Shown: positions 1 to 6,706, numbered from the stretch's first letter. The stretch is 11,028 nt of DNA from Planctomycetota bacterium (GCA_013151315.1 JAADIN010000035.1:1-11028); one strand, 5' to 3'. Made by a program: numbers and translations. The notes: generated by a model from the sequence alone, not told the origin.

Positions 1-400
1 ACGCCTGCACTCGCTCTAAGGCGCGGAACATGCGATCGCGATCGACCACCAAATCTCGAACGACCGGAAACTTACTCATCGGCCGCAGTTCAAGACCCTC
101 AGGATTCTCCTGCAACAGTTTGTCGACGAGTGCCGAGCAGGCTTGCCGCGTATGGCCGTTGATCAGCATGGTGCAGGCACCGCAAACCTCTTCTAGGCAA
201 TTGCAATCCCAAGCCACAGGCGTTGTGCTTTTTCCCTCGGAGGTCGTCGCCAGGGTGGCCACCTTTTGCAGCACGCTGATGACGTTGAGATTCGGCTCGT
301 AGGTCACTCGATGCCGCTCCCAGCGGGGCCCCGTCGTGGGGGTGTCTTGCCGGAGGATGCGAACCTCGAAGGAGGATGGCTTGGTCGATTGAGTGGTCAT
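1..400 (-). CDS. sdhB: Succinate dehydrogenase/fumarate reductase iron-sulfur subunit, 3' end cut by window edge
   Basis: This is the electron-transfer subunit of complex II, carrying electrons from the flavoprotein to quinone through Fe-S clusters at the cytoplasmic face of the membrane. Translation from the ATG at 400-398 gives 133 residues before the window ends; the family is usually about 230-260. The N-terminal plant-type ferredoxin fold is clear: residues 66-76 read CNCLEEVCGAC, and C68, C73, C76 and C88 fit the [2Fe-2S] ligand spacing C-x4-C-x2-C-x11-C. The second half, with the 4Fe-4S and 3Fe-4S cysteines, lies outside the window. AGGGATGAG just upstream is a possible weak ribosome binding site. 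Only 36 bases separate it from the toxin gene, so it is probably transcribed with sdhC and sdhA through the toxin-antitoxin pair. The family call rests on the cysteine pattern and on the neighbouring sdhA and sdhC. Confidence 0.93.
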   Translation of the reverse strand, partial: MTTQSTKPSSFEVRILRQDTPTTGPRWERHRVTYEPNLNVISVLQKVATLATTSEGKSTTPVAWDCNCLEEVCGACTMLINGHTRQACSALVDKLLQENPEGLELRPMSKFPVVRDLVVDRDRMFRALERVQA

Positions 401-436
401 ATCTCATCCCTGTGAGTTGGCCAGAGCGATTCCGGG

Positions 437-826
437 CTACCAAGAACTCACGGCCAGATTTTCGATTGCTCGAAAATGCTTATCCCGCGAAATCAAAGTC
501 AGCCCATGCTGCCTCGCCGTAGCAGCGATCCATAGGTCGTTTTCTGGAATCGGAGTACCCTTAATTTTCAACTCGAACTTAATTTTTCCGTAAACTTCGG
601 CCGTACTTATGTCAAACATCGGAATCCGCATCCAGTCGAGCATACGAATTACGTTGAGTCGATTCTCTTCCACACGGGCAGATTTGTTTGCACCAAAAAA
701 AAGTTCTCCAACGACGATTGTCGGGAGATAGACAGCTTCAGTTTCCAGAAGTCGTCTAACAACCGTTTCTTCTCCGGCGAGGTAGGCGATCGCGATGTTG
801 GTATCGAGCAACAAATCACCAGCCAT
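437..826 (-). CDS. PIN-domain ribonuclease toxin, VapC type
   Basis: The protein is a 129-residue single PIN domain, the usual size for VapC toxins, which are Mg-dependent endoribonucleases that stop translation by cutting tRNA or rRNA. The four expected acidic positions are present: D8 in LLLDTN, E41 in VVGELFFGA, D97 in PENDLWIAATA and D115 in SRDKHF, so the enzyme looks intact. I chose the ATG at 826 because it places LLLDTN at residues 5-10, as is normal for the family; an in-frame ATG at 856 would add ten residues. The chosen start overlaps the end of the upstream antitoxin by 11 nt, a typical sign of translational coupling. The gene sits between sdhA and sdhB on the same strand. A hand count over 481-780 gives about 47% G+C, against 57-72% in sampled 60-base stretches of sdhA, consistent with acquisition from elsewhere. 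The target RNA is unknown. Confidence 0.9.
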   Translation of the reverse strand: MAGDLLLDTNIAIAYLAGEETVVRRLLETEAVYLPTIVVGELFFGANKSARVEENRLNVIRMLDWMRIPMFDISTAEVYGKIKFELKIKGTPIPENDLWIAATARQHGLTLISRDKHFRAIENLAVSSW

Positions 827-1046
827 CGCTATCCACTCGCCCGCAACCTTCTTCAATCGCGTCTTTCATGCGCTCGATATCGTCCGCCGGTATCGAACCG
901 GCAAGATCGAGAATGGCCTTCCGACGTTGTTCCTTAGAAGATTGCTGAGTACTAAGTTGGCGCACAAACTCCAGGGCCTGATGTTGTTGCTCAGGCGTCA
1001 ATTGGGCAAACTCGTTGCCGAAATCGGAATTAAAGATGGTGCTCAT
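816..1046 (-). CDS. Antitoxin partner of the PIN toxin
   Basis: This 76-residue protein starts at the ATG at 1046 and overlaps the toxin start by 11 nt. Its middle (LTPEQQHQALEFVRQL, residues 16-31) resembles the amphipathic LPxExQxEVLxFVxxL helix of small DUF2281-like antitoxins. Its tail (DDIERMKDAIEEGCGRVDSDGW) resembles C-termini I associate with antitoxins next to PIN toxins, where this part wraps and inhibits the nuclease. I see no clear ribbon-helix-helix, AbrB or Phd DNA-binding motif, so autoregulation cannot be shown from the sequence. GAGG lies very close to the start codon and a TAGAAT -10-like hexamer lies 6 nt upstream of the ATG. The gene begins 49 bases after sdhA ends. The role is inferred from size, overlap and context. 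Confidence 0.78.
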   Translation of the reverse strand: MSTIFNSDFGNEFAQLTPEQQHQALEFVRQLSTQQSSKEQRRKAILDLAGSIPADDIERMKDAIEEGCGRVDSDGW

Positions 1047-1052
1047 GCCTCA

Positions 1053-1058
1053 ATTCTA
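1053..1058 (-). promoter_or_regulatory. Possible -10 box of a private toxin-antitoxin promoter
   Basis: TAGAAT on the minus strand ends 6 nt before the antitoxin ATG. No good -35 box is visible 16-18 nt upstream. If used, transcription would begin at or next to the start codon and give a leaderless message. This is weak, from one hexamer only. Confidence 0.2.
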
Positions 1059-1095
1059 CCAGATGGCAGACAAAAACACATCCAGAAACCAATTT

Positions 1096-3054
1096 CTACC
1101 GCGCGGCCTTCGCCTGTCGTTCTTTCCACGTTTGTTCGATTTCGTCGCCGCCGACCAAGCCATATAGCCGCGGACGGGGCGGGATGAGCGACGTGTCGAC
1201 TTCTTCGTAGCTGAGCGTTGGCTCGCCCGATTTGTCGACTGTGGCAATGGTGGTTTTTAGCCACTTTTTATTTTTGGCTTCAAACGCATCGCACCACGCT
1301 TCGGCCTGACGGTGGCGCTCGGCCGGATCGTCCGACTCGACGCCCGGCATGACAAACTCCGGTTTGAAATGGGCGCCACGACATTCGTCGCGTGCCAGCG
1401 CACCTTTTAAGATTGCTTTGGCGAGCGGAAACATGTCGCGAAGGGCCTTGGTGAAAATGACATTTTGGTTGGTCCAAGCGCCCGTGTCGGAAAGCGAGCA
1501 GCGCTCGACCCGCTCGGCCAGTTCGTTGACTTTTTCTAAACCGGCGGCCAGTTGCGTGTTGTCGCGGACCACGGTCGCCGCTTTGGTCATCACGTCGCCC
1601 AACTCTTGGTGGATGACGTAAGGATTTTCTCGACCGCCTTCGCGTTTCAAGAGATCGTCGTGGTCGAGCTGCTGGATGGCCCGTTGGCCACGGAGCAGTT
1701 GGTCGTATTTTTCGTCTTGGGCCGAATCGGGAAGCGAGCCGAGCATGTTTTCGACGCCGGGAGCCACAAACAGGCCGCTGAAAATGCAGCTCAACAGCGA
1801 ATTCGCTCCGAGCCGATTGCCGCCATGATACTGGTAGTCGCATTCGCCGATCGCAAAAAGGCCCGGCACGTTGGTCTGCTGATTGCGTGGCGAACCGGGC
1901 ACCAAACCGCCCTCGGCAGTCCGCTCGTAGTCGGCCCACATGCCGCCCATCGCATAGTGGACGGCAGGAAAAATTTTCATTGGCTCGTCGCGAGGATCGA
2001 CGCCTTGAAATTTTTCATAAATGCTAAGGATGCCGCCCAGTTTGCGATCGAGCTCGGCGCGAGGAATGTGGGTCAGGTCGAGATAGACGCATTGTCGATC
2101 GGTCTCGACACTGAGCCCTTCATTCACGCAGACATTAAAAATCTCGCGAGTGGCGATATCGCGAGGCACCAGATTGCCATATTTCGGGTAGCGCTCTTCG
2201 AGGAAATAATAACGCTCGGTTTCCGAAATTTCGCCGGGGGCCCTCGTATCGTGCGGCGCGCGGGGCACCCAAACGCGGCCCCCTTCGCCCCGGGCCGATT
2301 CGCTCATCAGCCGAAGTTTGTCGGCGCCGGGAATCGCCGTCGGATGGACTTGGATAAACTCGCCATTGGCATATTTTGCGCCCGCCTGCACGCTTCGACT
2401 GGCAGCACTGCCCGTGCAGGCCATCGACATCGTGCTCCGACCGTAAATCAACCCACAACCGCCGGTCGCCAGCAGAACCGCGTCGGCGGCAAAAGATCGA
2501 ATCTCCATCGTGACCAAGTTCTGCGCAATCGCGCCGCGACACCGGCCGTCGTCGTCGATCACCGGGCTCAGGTAGTCCCAGCCCTCGTACATTTCGACCG
2601 ACCCCTGGCTACGCCAGCGGCGCACCTGCTCGTCCAAAGCATAGAGCAACTGCTGGCCCGTGGTCGCCCCGGCAAAGGCGGTTCGCTTGAACATCGTGCC
2701 GCCAAAACGTCGCTGATCGCGAAAACCCTCGGGAGTCCGATTGAAGGGCACGCCAAGCCGATCCATCAGGTCGATGATTCGCGGCGCCCAATCGGTCATT
2801 TCCTTCACTGGCGGCTGATGCTGAAGAAAGTCGCCACCGTAGACGGTATCGTCGAGATGCAGATATTCGCTGTCGCCCTGTTGGCGAGTCATCTCGTTGA
2901 CGCTGTTGATCCCGCCCTGGGCACAAACACTATGCGAGCGTTTGACCGGCGTGAGACTCATCAGATCAACGGCAATGCCGAGCTCGGCCAACCGCATCGT
3001 TGCGGCCAAACCGGCAAGCCCACCACCGACGACCAGTACGCGTTGTTTACTCAT
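1096..3054 (-). CDS. sdhA: Succinate dehydrogenase/fumarate reductase flavoprotein subunit
   Basis: This is the catalytic FAD subunit of complex II, interconverting succinate and fumarate in the TCA cycle or in fumarate respiration. The 652 residues match the longer SdhA proteins found with type-B (one cytochrome subunit, two haems) complexes. Residues 10-15 (GGGLAG) form the dinucleotide-binding loop. H41 in RSHSVCAQGG is the expected site of covalent FAD attachment. HPTA (237-240), ESARGEGG (252-259), the VPRD arginine at about 298 and a later HYAMGG carry the dicarboxylate-binding and proton-transfer residues of the family. Start ATG at 3054, with no clear Shine-Dalgarno; the Rossmann strand begins at residue 5, so a longer start is not needed. 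It follows sdhC by 186 bases that contain a palindromic repeat. Sequence alone does not tell which direction the enzyme runs. A long open frame on the opposite strand (1552-3102) is a by-product of G+C-rich codon use. Confidence 0.97.
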   Translation of the reverse strand: MSKQRVLVVGGGLAGLAATMRLAELGIAVDLMSLTPVKRSHSVCAQGGINSVNEMTRQQGDSEYLHLDDTVYGGDFLQHQPPVKEMTDWAPRIIDLMDRLGVPFNRTPEGFRDQRRFGGTMFKRTAFAGATTGQQLLYALDEQVRRWRSQGSVEMYEGWDYLSPVIDDDGRCRGAIAQNLVTMEIRSFAADAVLLATGGCGLIYGRSTMSMACTGSAASRSVQAGAKYANGEFIQVHPTAIPGADKLRLMSESARGEGGRVWVPRAPHDTRAPGEISETERYYFLEERYPKYGNLVPRDIATREIFNVCVNEGLSVETDRQCVYLDLTHIPRAELDRKLGGILSIYEKFQGVDPRDEPMKIFPAVHYAMGGMWADYERTAEGGLVPGSPRNQQTNVPGLFAIGECDYQYHGGNRLGANSLLSCIFSGLFVAPGVENMLGSLPDSAQDEKYDQLLRGQRAIQQLDHDDLLKREGGRENPYVIHQELGDVMTKAATVVRDNTQLAAGLEKVNELAERVERCSLSDTGAWTNQNVIFTKALRDMFPLAKAILKGALARDECRGAHFKPEFVMPGVESDDPAERHRQAEAWCDAFEAKNKKWLKTTIATVDKSGEPTLSYEEVDTSLIPPRPRLYGLVGGDEIEQTWKERQAKAAR

Positions 3055-3100
3055 GTTTTACTAACGGTCAATTTCTTTGTTTGGTGCCAAAATTTCCAAT

Positions 3101-3195
3101 AGCCACGGATGAAACACAGATTAAACACGGATCAACAAAAACAGGGTCGCCCAATTTCTTTTCATCCGTGTTTTATCCGTGTTCAATCCGTGGCT
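3101..3195. repeat. Periodic palindrome, 32-bp arms, in the sdhC-sdhA gap
   Basis: The left arm (3101-3132) and the reverse complement of the right arm (3164-3195) agree at 28 of 32 bases, with a 31-base loop. Each arm is three units ending in ACGGAT or ACAGAT at 11-base spacing, so it is both an inverted and a tandem repeat. It lies between sdhC (stop 3241) and sdhA (start 3054) and would form a strong hairpin in the operon mRNA. There is no T-run after the stem on the transcribed strand, so it is not a canonical terminator. I recall very similar ACGGATGAACACGGAT-type repeats between genes in planctomycetes and other phyla; this was not checked. Confidence 0.9.
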
Positions 3196-3240
3196 AAATT
3201 TTTATCGGTTGCGGCGGAAGGCCGCGCCTAAGTACTCCTG

Positions 3241-4041
3241 TTATTCGTCGTTGACACTGCGTTTATGTTCATTCGGCTGCATCTGCCCCGACTCAATCTT
3301 GTGCTGGTACATCTGATCTTCGGCCTGAATTGCTTTTTGTAGGTTTTCGCCTTCGCCGACCGACCGCATGCCGAACAGGGCGGCCACGCTCAAGACGGCC
3401 AGCAAAACACCAAAACCGGTGCAAGCTTTCGACGCCCGGGCTTGGGCAGCGGGGCTTGTCCAAACGCCCCAAGTAATCCCCATCGTCCACATGCCGTTGG
3501 CCAAATGGTAGACGCAAGACAGCACGCCGACGAGATAGAACGCGACCATGGCCCAGCTTTGCAGCGCCAAGCCTGCAGTCGAAGCGGCGTTGTACGGCCG
3601 AAATTGGCCCCCGCCGAACGGTTTGACGACATTTTCCAGCCAAACGTCGGCATGAAACCAGCCGTGCATATGAAACACGTGGACCATGATAAACACAAAA
3701 GCGACCATCCCCGTCCCACGCTGCAATGTATAGCGATAATTGGGGCCATAGCGATACTGGTTGCTATTGGGCATCCCCCCACCGACGATCACAAATCCAA
3801 GGATCGCATGAAAGAGCAGCGGAATGAAGATGAATGCCCACTCGACCACCGGCAATAAGGGGCCCAGGCTGTGAATCGAGTAGACGTTCTTCTGAAACGA
3901 TGCGGCACTTTCCAGAACGCTCGCATTGGCCGCCAAATGGACGACCATGAACGCGCCGACGGGAACCAAGCCTGAAAGCGAATGCAGGCGTCGAATCAAG
4001 AAGTCGTGGCGGGCCAAAAAGGACGGTGGCGAACTATCCAC
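3241..4041 (-). CDS. sdhC: Succinate dehydrogenase cytochrome b subunit, type B, five-helix dihaem membrane anchor
   Basis: This membrane anchor of complex II binds two b haems and the quinone and docks SdhA and SdhB. The 266 residues contain five predicted membrane helices at about 22-42, 63-87, 108-127, 160-181 and 207-226. H35, H78, H121 and H179 are candidate haem ligands. The first three are spaced 43 and 43, close to what I recall for the Bacillus subtilis type-B SdhC; the last gap is longer because of an insertion between helices 3 and 4. The N-terminus (FLARHDFLIRRLHSLSGLVPVGAF) is typical of this subfamily. The start is a GTG at 4041, supported by AGGA nine bases upstream and by a promoter further up. 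After helix 5 there is a charged tail of about 40 residues, longer than usual, of no known role. It is the first gene of the operon sdhC-sdhA-[TA]-sdhB. Confidence 0.93.
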   Translation of the reverse strand: MDSSPPSFLARHDFLIRRLHSLSGLVPVGAFMVVHLAANASVLESAASFQKNVYSIHSLGPLLPVVEWAFIFIPLLFHAILGFVIVGGGMPNSNQYRYGPNYRYTLQRGTGMVAFVFIMVHVFHMHGWFHADVWLENVVKPFGGGQFRPYNAASTAGLALQSWAMVAFYLVGVLSCVYHLANGMWTMGITWGVWTSPAAQARASKACTGFGVLLAVLSVAALFGMRSVGEGENLQKAIQAEDQMYQHKIESGQMQPNEHKRSVNDE

Positions 4042-4050
4042 GCTAGAATT

Positions 4051-4054
4051 TCCT
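4051..4054 (-). promoter_or_regulatory. Ribosome binding site of sdhC
   Basis: AGGA (within CAGGAAAT on the minus strand) stands nine bases before the GTG at 4041-4039. It is the main reason for accepting the non-ATG start. Confidence 0.6.
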
Positions 4055-4087
4055 GAGAACGGAGGAGTAAGGCAAACTTCTCCGGCC

Positions 4088-4115
4088 AGTATAGAGCAGC
4101 GTTGCGGGCTGACAA
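4088..4115 (-). promoter_or_regulatory. Sigma70-type promoter of the sdh operon
   Basis: On the minus strand TTGTCA (4115-4110) and TATACT (4093-4088) are separated by 16 bases, each with one or two differences from consensus. Transcription would start near 4081, giving a 5' leader of about 40 bases before the sdhC GTG. It is the best-looking promoter in the window and sits between the TPR gene and sdhC, so the sdh genes need not depend on read-through. Confidence 0.6.
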
Positions 4116-4126
4116 GCGGCCATTTC

Positions 4127-4142
4127 AGAGTCGCACGACTCT
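4127..4142 (-). terminator. Small hairpin just after the TPR gene
   Basis: AGAGTC / GACTCT form a 6-bp stem around a 4-base loop, starting ten bases after the TPR stop codon. No T-run follows, so it is at best a weak or Rho-assisted 3' end. It lies upstream of the sdhC promoter. Confidence 0.3.
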
Positions 4143-4151
4143 CAAGGCTGG

Positions 4152-5693
4152 CTAAATGCCTTCGGCGTCGATGGCTCGCGCTCGATCGGCGTACTGCTCA
4201 GCCAAGCTGGTCCGGTCAAGGGCTTTCAGAGCCCCGGCGGCCCCGCGAAACGCCTTTGCCATTTTCTCGTCGTTCAGCGTCGCAAGGTGGAACGAATCGA
4301 ACGCCTTTTGATACTCTTCCATTCGCATGTGGGCGATCCCCCGTTTGAAAAAATGCTCGGGCTCGGCGGGCTCATTGCGAATCGCTTCATTGAAGTTGTC
4401 TACCGCCTTCTGGAAACCACCCAATTGCATGTAGGCCAGCCCCCGATTGATGTAAGGTGCCGGAAAAGTTGGAGCCTTCGCAATCGCCTCCCCATAGCTG
4501 TCAATCGCCTCCCGATAGCTCGCTTCTTGGGCATGAGAGAGGCCGATCCAAAAATGCGGCAACGGGTCTTCAAATCGAATGCCGGCCGACTGCTCAAAAT
4601 CGCCACGCGCCAAACTGTCTTGCCCTTGGTAGTGCCAACAAATGCCCCGCTTGAGATACGCATCTGCCAAATAACTGGCCTCGCCCCCTGCGAGCTGAAT
4701 TGCGTCGGTGAAAGCTTTGATTGCCTGATTCAGCCGACCTTGCAGCCTCATCGCCTGCCCTCGCTGGTGAAGAGCCATCCCCGCCTCGGGAAATTCAGTC
4801 AGCACATGATCGGTGCCGACAATCAAATCGTTGTAAAGCGTTTCGCGTTGCTCGGCGGAGGTCTCCTCGTCAAAGGCCAATCTCAATTGGGCTTCCCCCC
4901 TTCTCAAGTAACCTTCGATAAAGAGGTCTGGATCGCTACTTTTCTCCGGCTGATAGTGCTCGATGGCTTGGTTAAAAGCCTCGATGGCTTTCTCAAACTC
5001 TTCCTCGACCGTGTGGATGCCCGCCAAGGTGGAGTACGTGAGATACTCCGAAGGATCAAGCTCGACCGATTTTTCCAGGTCCTCGATCGATTCTTCGAAC
5101 TCTCGAAGCTGAGCACGGGCCAAACCACGATTGCGATAGGCTTCGGCGTTCTCAGGGTCCAGATCGATTGCCGTATCCAGGTAGTCTAGGGCACTTGCCG
5201 GATCCCCCCCGTAGTTGACCAGAATATCTCCATAGTTCGCAGCAATTTCAGGATTGTTGCGATCGATTTCGATGGCATTGTAGAAGTCGCTTGCCGCCAA
5301 ATCGGTATTCTCGAGCTCCCGGTGGCAAACGCCCCGACCGTTGTAAGCGTGAGCCGTGATGGGATTAAGACTCGCCTGGAGGAAATTGAGCGCTTGGCTG
5401 TAGTTCGACAGAGCAGAACGGTAATCTTCCAACTCGCGAAGCGCATCGGCTCGGCCAAGATAGGCTTGGGAAAAGCTATCGTCGATGCTAATCGCCTCGG
5501 AAAATGCTGTGATCGCTTCCTTCCAATTTTCCTGCTCCATTTGCTCGGCACCCGCCTTAAAGGCAGCCGTCGCTCGAGGATCTAACGCACTAAATGCATC
5601 CTCTGGCGAGTCCTGAGCCACAGCAAGCGTCGAGACGACTATCCAGGTGGAGAGTGAAAAAAGGGCTAAAAGAAAATATTTCGCCTGACCCAT
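4152..5693 (-). CDS. Exported tetratricopeptide-repeat protein
   Basis: The protein has 513 residues. It begins with a signal peptide (MGQAKYFLLALFSLSTW, then a hydrophobic stretch ending AVAQ before DSPEDA), so it should act in the periplasm or be envelope-attached. The rest is roughly a dozen consecutive TPR units of about 34 residues with the usual small/large pattern (examples: NWKEAITAFSEAISIDD, EAYRNRGLARAQLREFEESIEDL, PAPYINRGLAYMQLGGFQKAVDNF). TPRs are protein-binding scaffolds; no enzyme domain is visible and no partner can be named. One insert of about 20 residues (around DEETSAEQRETLYN) breaks the regular spacing. I chose the ATG at 5693 over the one at 5729 because it puts the signal peptide at the N-terminus and has GAGG eight bases upstream. 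It is probably transcribed alone: 110 bases separate it from sdhC, which has its own promoter, and 179 bases from the upstream gene. Confidence 0.88.
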   Translation of the reverse strand: MGQAKYFLLALFSLSTWIVVSTLAVAQDSPEDAFSALDPRATAAFKAGAEQMEQENWKEAITAFSEAISIDDSFSQAYLGRADALRELEDYRSALSNYSQALNFLQASLNPITAHAYNGRGVCHRELENTDLAASDFYNAIEIDRNNPEIAANYGDILVNYGGDPASALDYLDTAIDLDPENAEAYRNRGLARAQLREFEESIEDLEKSVELDPSEYLTYSTLAGIHTVEEEFEKAIEAFNQAIEHYQPEKSSDPDLFIEGYLRRGEAQLRLAFDEETSAEQRETLYNDLIVGTDHVLTEFPEAGMALHQRGQAMRLQGRLNQAIKAFTDAIQLAGGEASYLADAYLKRGICWHYQGQDSLARGDFEQSAGIRFEDPLPHFWIGLSHAQEASYREAIDSYGEAIAKAPTFPAPYINRGLAYMQLGGFQKAVDNFNEAIRNEPAEPEHFFKRGIAHMRMEEYQKAFDSFHLATLNDEKMAKAFRGAAGALKALDRTSLAEQYADRARAIDAEGI

Positions 5694-5701
5694 AGAAATT
5701 G

Positions 5702-5705
5702 CCTC
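5702..5705 (-). promoter_or_regulatory. Ribosome binding site that selects the TPR gene start
   Basis: GAGG eight bases before the ATG at 5693 favours this start over the in-frame ATG at 5729. Confidence 0.5.
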
Positions 5706-5850
5706 AAATTCGACCGCGCGCAGAAACACCTACCTCATCGTACCATCATTTACCGAGAAAACACGGGAAATGACCGCCGGCAGGCCTCTTTTTGCCGCTA
5801 CCGATAGCGATTAGGCCGACCACAACGGAGACGCGAGTTATTGCAGCAAC

Positions 5851-5894
5851 TCACAGCGCTTCAACCGGCCTGTCACAGTGCTTCAGCCGGCTTG
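5851..5894. repeat. 22-bp tandem duplication across a stop codon
   Basis: Two adjacent 22-base units (5851-5872 and 5873-5894) agree at 19 of 22 positions. The second unit encodes the last codons and the TGA of the acidic protein (KPAEAL-stop on the minus strand); the first is an untranslated copy just after the stop. Since 22 is not a multiple of three, the extra copy would be out of frame. Confidence 0.85.
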
Positions 5895-6379
5895 TCGTCT
5901 CGGCCTGCCGCGACGCTTTGTCGGCAATGGGCACCGGAAGTCCGGTTGTATTCGACAGCAAAGGCCTCGGCATCGTCGCTGGTAAACTCTCGGGCGATAG
6001 TCCGTTTAAACTTGCCGAGCTCGTAGACATGGACCACATGGTCGGTTGGCACCGGAGGCTCCTTCGGCTCCTCGGCCGCCTCCGTTTTCTCTGTCGCCTC
6101 TTTTTCTGTCGCCTCTTTTTCCGACTCCGATTTTTCCGATTCTGCTACCTCAGGTTTTGCTGCCTCAGGTTCTGCTTCCCGCTTGGAGCCTCGTTTACCG
6201 CCTCGCGACGTTCGGCGCTTGGGCTTGTCGGGCGACTTGTTGTCCGGTTTTTCCCCCGTTGCTTTTTCGGCCTTCTCGACTTGCTCCTGCTGAGCCTCTT
6301 CTTCGGGAGTTTCGTCTTCGTCCTCATCTACGAAGTCGAAATCATCCACAAACAGATCGTCTTGGTCGTCGTACGCCAT
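5873..6379 (-). CDS. Acidic low-complexity protein with a conserved-looking C-terminal domain, function unknown
   Basis: This 168-residue protein has three parts. Residues 1-35 are strongly acidic (DDQDDLFVDDFDFVDEDEDE). Residues 36-110 are charged, Lys/Glu/Ser-rich and surely disordered, with a basic patch (KPKRRTSRGGKRGSKR, about 52-67) and a short repeat (EKEATEKEATEK, about 88-98, reflecting a 15-base tandem repeat in the DNA). Residues 113-168 (DHVVHVYELGKFKRTIAREF, then TSDDAEAFAVEYNRTS) look folded and recall a C-terminal domain I associate with planctomycete hypothetical proteins. There is no signal peptide or membrane segment, so it is likely cytoplasmic. The separate acidic and basic parts would suit nucleic-acid or protein binding, but that is a guess. 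Start ATG at 6379, with no clear Shine-Dalgarno. The overlapping plus-strand frame (5792-6550) is rejected because its Leu/Phe/Arg-rich stretch is the mirror of Glu/Lys codons. Confidence 0.75.
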   Translation of the reverse strand: MAYDDQDDLFVDDFDFVDEDEDETPEEEAQQEQVEKAEKATGEKPDNKSPDKPKRRTSRGGKRGSKREAEPEAAKPEVAESEKSESEKEATEKEATEKTEAAEEPKEPPVPTDHVVHVYELGKFKRTIAREFTSDDAEAFAVEYNRTSGAHCRQSVAAGRDDKPAEAL

Positions 6380-6490
6380 AAAAAACCAGGGTCGCTAAAG
6401 GAAATCCGGCTGAGAGAGGGGAGACAGCAGCTCGTAACACCCCAGTATCCGCGCCGGCTGGCAGCACGTCAACCGGCTCTCAGGCATGGC

Positions 6491-6645
6491 CATGGGGATT
6501 GCAAAGTTGCGAGTACGTCTTCATGTCCAGAAATTGGGCTATTAATGTGAGCCGCAACGCGCTAGCGTCGGGTAGCGGAGGCAAAGCGTTACCCAGCTGC
6601 TACCCGACGCTAGCGCGTTGCGGCTCACACTTTGCAATCGTCCTG
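6491..6645. mobile_element. MITE-like element 1, 155 bp, with a perfect 30-bp internal palindrome
   Basis: The ends are CATGGGGATTGCAAAG (6491-6506) and, reversed, CAGGACGATTGCAAAG (6630-6645), agreeing at 13 of 16 bases. The ten bases outside each end (caggcatggc at 6481-6490, cagacttggc at 6646-6655) agree at 8 of 10, as expected of an old target duplication. Inside is a perfect inverted repeat, 6547-6576 with 6599-6628, with a 22-base loop. There is no coding capacity. Its right half (6570-6632) is nearly identical to 10799-10861. If real, it moved using a transposase encoded elsewhere. The termini are clear, but the element boundary is my inference. Confidence 0.6.
6547..6628. repeat. Perfect 30-bp inverted repeat, CGCTAGCG family
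   Basis: Bases 6547-6576 and the reverse complement of 6599-6628 are identical over 30 bases (starting GTGAGCCGCAACGCGCTAGC), with a 22-base loop. The same 30-mer occurs at 10607-10636 (plus) and 10828-10857 (minus), and a diverged copy at 10577-10606. It would form a very stable hairpin on either strand. Confidence 0.95.
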
Positions 6646-6706
6646 CAGACTTGGCCATGACGAAGGGGTTGAAGTGACGTTCAATCGCAAAGCGGATACT
6701 TTAGAC

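Noticed and set aside
99..443. A 114-codon minus-strand frame overlapping sdhB
   Set aside because: It is out of frame with the [2Fe-2S] cysteine pattern, which is read from the ATG at 400.
1552..3102. A 516-codon open frame on the plus strand opposite sdhA
   Set aside because: It mirrors the sdhA codons, has no recognisable domain, and sdhA itself is certain. Such antisense frames are common in G+C-rich genes.
3211..3225. GCGGC/GCCGC hairpin after sdhC as a terminator
   Set aside because: It is only a 5-bp stem, with no T-run after it on the transcribed strand, and the operon must continue into sdhA.
5796..5813. Hairpin CGCTA/TAGCG after the acidic protein gene as a terminator
   Set aside because: On the minus strand an A-run, not a T-run, follows the stem; on the plus strand the T-run precedes it.
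5792..6550. A 252-codon plus-strand frame over the acidic protein, with a Leu/Phe/Arg-rich centre that looks like a membrane protein
   Set aside because: The LRFLCRLFF-type stretch is the reverse complement of Glu/Lys-rich codons. The minus-strand protein has a natural disordered/acidic layout and a plausible folded C-terminus.
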